48,814 nt of DNA, from contig DJKX01000058.1 of assembly GCA_002436185.1 (NCBI GenBank), forward strand, positions 1 to 48,814, given 5' to 3'. Shown piece after piece: positions 15,935-23,402 of this stretch; the stretch's first letter is position 1; each line of letters begins with the position of its first letter. The notes beneath the pieces were generated by a model that was not told where the DNA came from, did no database searches, and worked only from the letters and a program-made list of their open reading frames with translations. The position numbers and the translations under genes were made by a program. The stretch is from Fidelibacterota bacterium UBA6531. GTDB lineage: Bacteria > Fidelibacterota > Marinisomatia > Marinisomatales > TCS55.

Positions 15935-16915
15935 CTATTGTAAGAGTTTTAAAATAATGTCATCCACATTTACACCTTCGGCTTCAGCATTAAAATTGGT
16001 TATCAAACGGTGTCGTAATACCGGTAGAGCAAGTTCATTTACATCCGAAATATTGGGTGTCGGGCGCCCATCGAGAACAGCTCGTCCTTTAGCGCCTAAA
16101 ATTAAATATTGTGAAGCACGAGGTCCGGCACCCCAATCAATCCACTCATTAACAAAGTCTGGAACGCCATCATCTTTGGGACGTGTTTTGCCAACCAGAT
16201 CTACTGCATATTCAACAACATTTTCCGCAACAGGTACCCGCCGTACTAATTCCTGATACGCCAATAGTTGATCTTTTGGAATGATGGGTTTTAATGCAGC
16301 TTCACTTCCGCTTGTAGTTGTTTGAACAATGGATACTTCTTCATCACGGCTGGGATAGTCGATTTTAATATTGAACATAAACCGATCTAATTGTGCTTCC
16401 GGCAGGGGATAGGTCCCTTCCTGTTCGATGGGGTTTTGTGTCGCCAATACAAAGAAAGGTTCATCCAATGTATAGGTTTGTCCGCCGGCTGTAACATTAT
16501 GTTCTTGCATGGCCTGCAATAGTGCAGATTGTGTTTTGGGTGGTGTACGATTAATCTCATCTGCCAGGATTATATTCCCAAATACAGGACCCTGAAAAAA
16601 CCTGAATTCACGTTTTCCGGTTGCATGGTCTTCTTCGATTACTTCCGTACCGGTTATATCACTGGGCATTAGATCAGGAGTAAATTGGATTCTGCTGAAC
16701 TTTAGATCAAGTAATTCAGCCATGGATTTGATTAATAGTGTTTTTGCTAATCCCGGTACACCTACTAAAAGAGTATGTCCCTTACAAATAAGCGCAATGA
16801 GAAAATGATCAAGAATATTCTGTTGGCCTATAATTACGTTACCAATTTCGTCCATGAACTCTTGGCGAAATTGTTCCAATTGCTGTACAAGTTGTGCATC
16901 ATTTTGTGTTGACAT
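15935..16915 (-). CDS. MoxR-family AAA+ ATPase
   Basis: 326 residues. Walker A is GVPGLAKT (residues 52-59), Walker B IILADEINRTPPK (Asp119/Glu120), then sensor ATQNPIEQEGTYPLPEAQLDRF, the standard MoxR block. The C-terminal lid ends NADDIILKLLQ-like helices. It is the first gene of the MoxR-DUF58 pair and divergent from rlmN. MoxR ATPases remodel partner proteins with their vWA-containing neighbours, here DUF58. Confidence 0.93.
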   Translation of the reverse strand: MSTQNDAQLVQQLEQFRQEFMDEIGNVIIGQQNILDHFLIALICKGHTLLVGVPGLAKTLLIKSMAELLDLKFSRIQFTPDLMPSDITGTEVIEEDHATGKREFRFFQGPVFGNIILADEINRTPPKTQSALLQAMQEHNVTAGGQTYTLDEPFFVLATQNPIEQEGTYPLPEAQLDRFMFNIKIDYPSRDEEVSIVQTTTSGSEAALKPIIPKDQLLAYQELVRRVPVAENVVEYAVDLVGKTRPKDDGVPDFVNEWIDWGAGPRASQYLILGAKGRAVLDGRPTPNISDVNELALPVLRHRLITNFNAEAEGVNVDDIILKLLQ

Positions 16916-16987
16916 GTATTTTCCTGAATATTATTATTTAATTAATGGGCTCGAACTTAATGGTCACTTCAAATTGAAACAATCTTA

Positions 16988-18082
16988 ATGTCTTGCGCTC
17001 CCATAAAAGATAATCGAAATTCTTTGCTTATGCAGGCCTCTCTTGAATCAAAAATTGCCCTGGTCGGATTGAATCGTAGGGAATTGGAAACAATTCTTTC
17101 TGAATTTTCTGAACCATCCTTTCGAGGTCAACAATTATTTAAATGGCTTTATCGAAGCCGCGTGGATTCGTTTGAAGACATGGGTAACATCCCATCAGTT
17201 TTACGTAAAAATCTTGAAGAAAAATATAATATCCATTCGCTTAAATTGATACATGTGACTGGTTCAACCGGTGAATCAACACGTAAGTTCCTATTTGAAT
17301 TGCAATCGGGTGAAAAAGTTGAATCCGTGCTCATGAAGGAAGGAAAGCGAATAACATTATGCGTATCATCGCAAGTGGGATGTGCCGTGGATTGCGATTT
17401 TTGTGCAACGTCATCCATGGGCTTTCAGAAAAATTTGTCTGTTGGAGAAATTATTGATCAATTTTTACAGGTGAGTAAAGAATCAATATCTCCTATTACA
17501 AATGTTGTTTTTATGGGCATGGGTGAACCGTTTTTGAATTATGACCGAGTCATTGCTGCAGCAGATTTGATGAATGATGAAAATGGAATTAAACTCGGGG
17601 CTAAACGAATCACAATTTCAACTGTAGGAATTACGCCCAAAATTAATCGCTATGCAGATGAGAAACATCGTTATAAACTGGCCATTAGTTTAAATGGATC
17701 TTCTCAAGAGAGCCGTCTTCAAACAATGCCCATTGCAAAGAAATATCCACTGGATGAACTATTGGCAGCTATTGATCATTTTTCATCCCGGTCCAGACAT
17801 CCTGTTACGCTTGAATATGTATTAATGGCCGAAGTAACAGATTCAAAAGAAGATGCTGAAAAATTAATGACACTATTATCAAAACGACGGTGTAAACTGA
17901 ATGTGATTCCTTATAACGAAATTGGTGGAAAATACAAACGGCCAGAAGATCACGTGATTGAGTCTTTCATCGCAGCTCTGGATAAAGCATCATTTCCTGT
18001 AACGGTTCGCTGGAGCAAGGGAACAGATATTGCTGCAGGATGTGGGCAATTAGCGATTATGGAATCATTCGTAAATAAGTGA
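16988..18082 (+). CDS. rlmN: dual-specificity 23S rRNA/tRNA methyltransferase RlmN
   Basis: A radical SAM enzyme that methylates C2 of A2503 in 23S rRNA and A37 in some tRNAs. From ATG 16988 it has 364 residues; a second ATG 14 codons later gives the more usual length of 350, and neither has a clear Shine-Dalgarno. The cluster cysteines are in GCAVDCDFCA (132, 136, 139; CX3CX2C). The two mechanistic cysteines are Cys125 (LCVSSQVGC) and Cys352 (AAGCGQL). The SAM-binding VVFMGMGEPFLNYD is present. It is divergent from moxR and 31 bp ahead of the amidohydrolase. Confidence 0.97.
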   Translation: MSCAPIKDNRNSLLMQASLESKIALVGLNRRELETILSEFSEPSFRGQQLFKWLYRSRVDSFEDMGNIPSVLRKNLEEKYNIHSLKLIHVTGSTGESTRKFLFELQSGEKVESVLMKEGKRITLCVSSQVGCAVDCDFCATSSMGFQKNLSVGEIIDQFLQVSKESISPITNVVFMGMGEPFLNYDRVIAAADLMNDENGIKLGAKRITISTVGITPKINRYADEKHRYKLAISLNGSSQESRLQTMPIAKKYPLDELLAAIDHFSSRSRHPVTLEYVLMAEVTDSKEDAEKLMTLLSKRRCKLNVIPYNEIGGKYKRPEDHVIESFIAALDKASFPVTVRWSKGTDIAAGCGQLAIMESFVNK

Positions 18083-18113
18083 ATAAATTGAACAAGCATA
18101 TTTAAATAATATA

Positions 18114-19286
18114 ATGAATATTAATATCCATAAAGAAATCGAAAATATATCAGATGAAATCATCACCACCCGAAGGGATATTCATAAACATCCTGAATTG
18201 GGTTTTGATGTCCACCGTACAGCGGGGATTGTTGCTGAACAATTATCAAATTTAGGATTAGATGTTCAAACAGGTATTGGAAAATCGGGTGTGGTTGGAG
18301 ATTTAATCTGCGGTGATGGGCCCACCATTGCACTCCGGGCGGACATGGATGCTCTACCCATCCAGGAAACAAGTGACATTGATTATAAATCTCAAAACGA
18401 TGGTGTCATGCATGCATGCGGCCACGATGGTCATACGGCTATGCTTTTGGGTGCAGCAAAAGTATTAGCTGATAAAAAAGATGAGATTAAGGGCACAGTA
18501 CGATTTTTATTTCAACCGGCAGAGGAAGGAGCAGGCGGCGCTCGATACATGATTGAAGACGGCTGTTTAGAAGGAGTGGATGAAGTATATGGAATCCATC
18601 TATGGAATTACCAGAAATACGGCGAAGTGGGAGTGAAAGAAGGCCCTATTTTAGCCGCTGCAGACAAATTTGCAATTACCGTGAAAGGAATTGGTGGACA
18701 CGGGGCAACACCTCAAGGATCTGTGGATGCAGTGGTTGTTTCTGCTCATTTGATTACTGCGCTGCAAACCATCGTCAGCCGTAATACAAATCCAATAGAG
18801 AGTACAGTCGTTTCTATTGGCATGATTAACGGTGGTTACAATTTCAATATTATTGCCGATGAAATTATTATGCAGGGTACAGCACGGTCTTATACTGAAG
18901 AAAACCGTTCATTGATAAAAAATAGAATGGAAGAAATTATAAATGGTATAGGTAAAACATTTGGTGCCGAAATAAAATTAGATTATCATGAAGGATATCC
19001 TATAACTGTTAACAATAAAACAGCATATGAAAAATTGCTGATTTCAGCAAAAAAGATTGTAGGAAATGGTGCCGGTTATCCTTATTTGTCCATGGGCGGC
19101 GAGGACTTTAGCTATTATGCTCAAAAAGTACCCGGATGTTTTTTCTTTGTGGGATCAGCTCCTGAAGATCAGCCCTTTCGCAGCGTACCCCAACATTGTT
19201 CTCATTTTGATATTGATGAAAGGGCATTAATGGTTGGATCGTCTATTTTTGTCCAGTTAATCAATGATCAATTGATGTCAGAATAG
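18114..19286 (+). CDS. M20 family amidohydrolase (N-acyl-amino acid/hippurate hydrolase type)
   Basis: 390 residues of the M20D metallopeptidase group that deacylates amino acids or related amides. Metal-binding blocks are visible: HKHPELGF, RADMDALPIQE, MHACGHDGHTAMLLG and FQPAEEGAGGA. The lid domain follows with the conserved GHGATPQGSVDAV, and a late GGEDFSYYAQKVPG. No signal peptide is present, so it is cytosolic. It follows rlmN on the same strand and converges on the GNAT gene 8 bp away. The substrate cannot be named from sequence. Confidence 0.92.
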   Translation: MNINIHKEIENISDEIITTRRDIHKHPELGFDVHRTAGIVAEQLSNLGLDVQTGIGKSGVVGDLICGDGPTIALRADMDALPIQETSDIDYKSQNDGVMHACGHDGHTAMLLGAAKVLADKKDEIKGTVRFLFQPAEEGAGGARYMIEDGCLEGVDEVYGIHLWNYQKYGEVGVKEGPILAAADKFAITVKGIGGHGATPQGSVDAVVVSAHLITALQTIVSRNTNPIESTVVSIGMINGGYNFNIIADEIIMQGTARSYTEENRSLIKNRMEEIINGIGKTFGAEIKLDYHEGYPITVNNKTAYEKLLISAKKIVGNGAGYPYLSMGGEDFSYYAQKVPGCFFFVGSAPEDQPFRSVPQHCSHFDIDERALMVGSSIFVQLINDQLMSE

Positions 19287-19294
19287 AATTATTC

Positions 19295-19786
19295 TTAAAT
19301 CAAGTCTTTGATCATATATCTAACTCGTTTTTTACCACCTTCAGTATCCTGTTCTCCAACAGATTTAAATCCATAATTTTCATGAAATAAAATTGAACCC
19401 AGATTCATGGGTTTAACATTTACTTCGCATGCCATAACAGGTTTATTCATTTCCAATGCTTTTATTTGTCCATCATTGTACAAAGCCAATCCAACTCCCT
19501 GTCTTTGATATTTCTCATTTACAGCAATTCTATCAATATAATAAAAAGATTCATACCGTTCAGAAATCCAGGTATAGTTCATACTATTGTATTGCTGATT
19601 TTCTTCCATACCCATTAAAAAAGCGACAATTGTTTCTTCATCTTTTATTACACGGAAATGAAATGTCATTTCTGCTAATTCTGTTAATCTATCCAATGTT
19701 AAAGAGGAGAGATGTGGTTGAGATATCTGGTTAAGTTTCAGGACAGGTTGCAGTTCGCCTAGAGATATGTTTTCAATATTATAAAT
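19295..19786 (-). CDS. GNAT family N-acetyltransferase lacking a canonical start codon
   Basis: The GNAT core is clear: IDRIAVNEKYQRQGVGLALY (the acetyl-CoA pyrophosphate loop) and LFHENYGFKSVG. The first canonical start is TTG 19696 (133 residues), but it cuts off the first strand and helix. Upstream, the same frame stays open and reads NIENISLGELQPVLKLNQ, then PHLSSLTLDRL, the usual N-terminus of this subfamily, back to a stop within the end of ggt. No ATG, GTG or TTG occurs there. The best-placed codons are ATT at 19786 or 19777, so I set 19786 as the probable start (163 residues), with AGG 8 bases before it and the ggt stop overlapping. A damaged start codon is equally possible. Confidence 0.65.
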   Translation of the reverse strand: MYNIENISLGELQPVLKLNQISQPHLSSLTLDRLTELAEMTFHFRVIKDEETIVAFLMGMEENQQYNSMNYTWISERYESFYYIDRIAVNEKYQRQGVGLALYNDGQIKALEMNKPVMACEVNVKPMNLGSILFHENYGFKSVGEQDTEGGKKRVRYMIKDLI

Positions 19787-19788
19787 AC

Positions 19789-21477
19789 TTAATAACCTAC
19801 TGCCGTATTTTCACCCCGGGTATCTGCGGCACCGAAATATCCCTTTTCATTTATTAGGATTGCGTTCATTTCACCAATTTTATTCCATTTATAAGGCGTT
19901 ATAATATGGCCTTTACTCTTTAGTGATGCTTCTACATCTTTAATTATACTGTATGGTTCAGCCATAATCACATCTGGCAGCCATTGCGAATGTATTCTGG
20001 GTGCAGATACAGCTTCCTGAATACCCATATTATGAACTGTGACGTTCAATATTGTTTGTAATACAGTAGTTATAATTGTTGAACCACCAGGTGATCCAAG
20101 AATGATAAATGGTTTATCATCCTGCAGTACTATGGTAGGAGTCATGGAGCTTAAGGGACGTTTCCCGGGTTCGATGGCATTGGCATCATTGCCAACTAAT
20201 CCATAGGCATTGGGTACACCGGGTTTTGCAGAAAAATCATCCATTTCATTATTCAGGAAAAAGCCGCCTCCTTTTACAAGAAAACCACCACCATAACTCA
20301 AATTAATGGTTGTTGTACCTGAAACTGCGTTGCCATCTTTATCCACAACGGAAAAATGAGTTGTTTCCCGGCTTTCATAAACAGTTGGGTTACCGGCATA
20401 AATGTTTCTGCTGGGTGTTGCTTTGTCTGGTGAAAAATCACTAATACGTTCTTTAGCGTATTCTTTATTTACTAGCATAAATAATGGCGGTTGCCAGAAA
20501 TCTGAATCACCAAGATGTTCAGCGCGGTCTGCATAAGCCCGGCGTTCAACTTCAGTTAAAAGGTGTATATAGTTAGAAGAATTCCAATCTAATTCTGCCA
20601 GTGGAAAGTCTTCGAGCATATTTAGCATTTCCACCAAGATAGCTCCACCGGAGCTGGGCAGACCCATAGATAGTATTTTATAATTGTGAAACTGTCCTTC
20701 TATGGGATCACGATATTTGGATTCATAATTTAACAGATCTTCATGGGTTATCAGCCCATTCCCACGCTGCATCTCTTCCACAATGAGAGCAGCAGTTTTT
20801 CCTGAATAAAATCCATCGCGTCCTTTTCGTGCAATACGTTTTAATGTTTTAGCTAAATCTTTTTGCATAAAACGATCACCCGCTTTCCACTGACGACCAT
20901 CCTTGCGGATGAACACAGCCGCAGCAGCTTCATTTCTTGAAAAAAGTTCTTTGTAATTATTGAATCGGCTGGCTTCGTAATGACTTAATTCAAACCCCTT
21001 TTCTGCCAGAGAAATGGCCTGATCTAGTAACTCCCTGCGAGAAATATTTCCTGATCCGTGGTCTTCCCATGCTTTTAATAACCCGTCCACTGTTCCGGGA
21101 ACGCCCACAGAGGCACGGGTACGCAATGACATATTCTCGATGACATTGCCATCGGCATCCAGGTACATATCACGGTGAGCAGCAGCAGGAGCTATTTCTC
21201 TATAATCCAGTGTAAAAGTGGATCCGTCAGCCATACGGACGACCATAAAACCACCACCACCAATATTTCCATTTGATGAGGAAGTAACTGCCAATGCAAA
21301 TCCTGTCGCTACTGCAGCATCCACAGCATTGCCGCCTTTTTTCATGATCTCAATACCAGTTTCAGATGCGTGACGGCTGGTGGAAACAACCATACCATTT
21401 TCCGAAAATACAGGGTAAGGGCTTGCACCATTAAGGGTTGTGCATACAAGTGTAATTAGCAGATGTATTTTCTTCAT
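19789..21477 (-). CDS. ggt: gamma-glutamyltransferase (glutathione hydrolase)
   Basis: A periplasmic N-terminal nucleophile hydrolase that transfers or hydrolyses gamma-glutamyl groups, for example from glutathione. I choose ATG 21477 (MKKIHLLITLVCTTLNG, a signal peptide); ATG 21486 adds three residues. The autoprocessing threonine is in ESRETTHFSVVDKDGNAVSG (around residue 372). SSGGAILVEMLNML, GKRPLSSMTPTIVL and GSPGGSTI form the substrate pocket. The 562-residue length is typical of the precursor. A possible 30-residue frame overlaps its start, and the GNAT frame begins at its stop, so translation is likely coupled through this stretch. Confidence 0.95.
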   Translation of the reverse strand: MKKIHLLITLVCTTLNGASPYPVFSENGMVVSTSRHASETGIEIMKKGGNAVDAAVATGFALAVTSSSNGNIGGGGFMVVRMADGSTFTLDYREIAPAAAHRDMYLDADGNVIENMSLRTRASVGVPGTVDGLLKAWEDHGSGNISRRELLDQAISLAEKGFELSHYEASRFNNYKELFSRNEAAAAVFIRKDGRQWKAGDRFMQKDLAKTLKRIARKGRDGFYSGKTAALIVEEMQRGNGLITHEDLLNYESKYRDPIEGQFHNYKILSMGLPSSGGAILVEMLNMLEDFPLAELDWNSSNYIHLLTEVERRAYADRAEHLGDSDFWQPPLFMLVNKEYAKERISDFSPDKATPSRNIYAGNPTVYESRETTHFSVVDKDGNAVSGTTTINLSYGGGFLVKGGGFFLNNEMDDFSAKPGVPNAYGLVGNDANAIEPGKRPLSSMTPTIVLQDDKPFIILGSPGGSTIITTVLQTILNVTVHNMGIQEAVSAPRIHSQWLPDVIMAEPYSIIKDVEASLKSKGHIITPYKWNKIGEMNAILINEKGYFGAADTRGENTAVGY

Positions 21478-21478
21478 A

Positions 21479-21571
21479 TTAATCATTTAACCACTGGATA
21501 ATGTTTTCGATTCCTTGATTAACCAGCATAGCATTTTCTCCTAGATCATCCATTGTTAGATTCTGGTCCAT
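21479..21571 (-). CDS. possible small open reading frame between glyS and ggt
   Basis: 30 residues, beginning MDQNLTMDDLGENAML and ending in IIQWLND, with coding-like composition. An AGAG lies 7 bases before the ATG, and the stop overlaps the two possible ggt starts. The frame stays open and protein-like a further 15 codons upstream (for example KTICFPIEIS), which may mean a decayed larger gene rather than a real small protein. I do not recognise it. Confidence 0.3.
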   Translation of the reverse strand: MDQNLTMDDLGENAMLVNQGIENIIQWLND

Positions 21572-21627
21572 TGAAATCTCTATAGGAAAACAAATTGTTT
21601 TTAAATTTAAAAATAAGGGTTATAAAA

Positions 21628-22971
21628 TTAGTATTTATGGATACAATCGTCAATTTTCTCAATGAGAGAGTCAAAAGATATCCTTTCCTGATTTTGAGTA
21701 TCCCTGGAACGAAGAGTTACTGTATTATCCTCAAGTGATTGATGGTCAATAGTAATTCCGAAAGGAGTTCCTGCTTCATCCTGGCGATAGTAGCGTTTAC
21801 CGATGGAGCCCTGTTGGTCATAAATAACTTTATAATGGGTTTTTAAATCATCCGTTATTTTTCGAGCAAGTTCAGGCAAGCCATCTTTTTTGGTTAATGG
21901 ACATACAACCGCTTTTACAGGTGCCAATTTTGGATGCAGTTTCATGACAGTTCGATTATTTTCGGTATCTTCCCAGTAAGCATCAGCCAAAACGGTAAGA
22001 AGCATCCGATTGAGGCCTGCGGATGTTTCAATAATGTAAGGGAAATATTTTTCATTGGCTACCTGGTCTGAATACTGCATATTTTTTCCTGAATATTCCT
22101 GGTGACGCTTAAGGTCAAAGTCTGTTCTGTTGTGAATACCTTCAATTTCGGACCAGCCAAAAGGAAATTCATATTCAATATCCCAAGCTTCTTTTGCATA
22201 ATGGGCTAATTCTCCTTCTCCATGCTGATGAAATCGAATTTTCTCTTTATCGATGCCCAAGCTGTTTGTATAAAAATTTAATCGTTCATTTTTCCAGGCT
22301 TGCATTTCTTCATCATCAGTTCCAGGTTTAACAAAATATTGCATTTCCATTTGTTCAAATTCACGTGTTCTGAAGATAAAATTTCTAGCCACAATCTCAT
22401 TGCGGAAAGCTTTACCGATCTGGGCAATACCAAAGGGAACCTTTAGTCTTAGTGAACCTTGAACCAATAAATAATTTACATAAATACCCTGGGCTGTTTC
22501 AGGACGGAGATAGGCAATAGACCCTTCATCTTCAACAGGACCAATTTGGGTTTTGAACATAAGATTAAATTGCCGTGGATTTGTCATTTTTCCGGTTGTT
22601 CCGCATTTCGGACATTGGATGGCAGACCAATCTACAGAATCGGGATTGTCATCTGATAATTCATCTGCCTTATAACGGGCTTTACATTGTTTGCAGTCCA
22701 CCAGCGGATCATGAAATTCTGATATATGGCCGGACGCTTCCCAAATTTTCGGATGCATGAGAATTCCACTATCTAACCCAACAATATTTTCGTGGAGTTG
22801 GGTCATGGACCGCCACCATAAGTTTGAAATATTATTTTTTAGTGCAATACCAAGAGGGCCGTAGTCATAAACAGCACCGAATCCACCATAGATTTCAGAA
22901 CTTTGAAAAATAAAACCACGTCGCTTGCACAAGGAAACTATTTTATCCAATGAATGCGATTTATCTGTCAT
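21628..22971 (-). CDS. glyS: glycyl-tRNA synthetase, dimeric single-chain type
   Basis: A 447-residue class II synthetase of the homodimeric type, not the alpha2-beta2 form. It opens LDKIVSLCKRRGFIFQSSEI and has a zinc site made of CKQC and CPKC inserted after HISEFHDPLVD. Motif 2 is AFRNEIVARNFIFRTREFEQMEM and motif 3 lies near IIETSAGLNRMLLTVLADA. The C-terminal anticodon-binding domain begins at LAPVKAVVCPL. Its ATG overlaps the stop of the CcmH-like gene by one base (TAATG). Confidence 0.97.
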   Translation of the reverse strand: MTDKSHSLDKIVSLCKRRGFIFQSSEIYGGFGAVYDYGPLGIALKNNISNLWWRSMTQLHENIVGLDSGILMHPKIWEASGHISEFHDPLVDCKQCKARYKADELSDDNPDSVDWSAIQCPKCGTTGKMTNPRQFNLMFKTQIGPVEDEGSIAYLRPETAQGIYVNYLLVQGSLRLKVPFGIAQIGKAFRNEIVARNFIFRTREFEQMEMQYFVKPGTDDEEMQAWKNERLNFYTNSLGIDKEKIRFHQHGEGELAHYAKEAWDIEYEFPFGWSEIEGIHNRTDFDLKRHQEYSGKNMQYSDQVANEKYFPYIIETSAGLNRMLLTVLADAYWEDTENNRTVMKLHPKLAPVKAVVCPLTKKDGLPELARKITDDLKTHYKVIYDQQGSIGKRYYRQDEAGTPFGITIDHQSLEDNTVTLRSRDTQNQERISFDSLIEKIDDCIHKY

Positions 22972-23402
22972 TAGTCCATTTCCTGCAATTCTTTTTCAAT
23001 TTGATCATTAAAAGGAATTGATGTGTCTTCAGAAGAAACGTGTGTAGGCTTATTTTCCTCATTTTTTGGAGTACGCAAATATAATCCAAATATTATTAAT
23101 GCTGCGATGGCGATCATAACAGGCACTACCCATGCCATAACATTAAATCCTTGAGCAACAGGAATTGCGAGAATCCTTTCTCCATATATACGCACATAAT
23201 GATCCAAAACCTGCTGACGTGTTTGTCCCGCATCAACCATAGATCGAATTTCGTTTTCCAATTGTGAATGGCCATGATCATAGACAGTTCCACTCCAGCA
23301 GCAGGGAGCCATGAGACTTTGTTCTAAATCAATTATTAACTCTTCATTGGATGAAGAAGCCACTAGAAAAGATAGTGTTAAGAATGTTAAGAGTTTCTTC
23401 AT
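22971..23402 (-). CDS. ccmH: CcmH/CycL-like cytochrome c maturation protein with PCC motif
   Basis: 143 residues: signal peptide (MKKLLTFLTLSFLVASSS), then a three-helix CcmH-like domain, one membrane span (about 90-109, WVVPVMIAIAALIIFGLYL) and an acidic tail. The domain has the CcmH helix-turn pattern LENEIRSMVDAGQTRQQVLDHYVRIYGERIL. Where classical CcmH has LRCxxCQ, this protein reads SLMAPCCWSGTVYDHGHSQ, with adjacent cysteines. Classical CcmH reduces apocytochrome c thiols before haem ligation; whether the CC version does so is uncertain. It overlaps topA by 4 bp (ATGA) and glyS by 1 bp. No other ccm gene is in view. Confidence 0.75.
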   Translation of the reverse strand: MKKLLTFLTLSFLVASSSNEELIIDLEQSLMAPCCWSGTVYDHGHSQLENEIRSMVDAGQTRQQVLDHYVRIYGERILAIPVAQGFNVMAWVVPVMIAIAALIIFGLYLRTPKNEENKPTHVSSEDTSIPFNDQIEKELQEMD

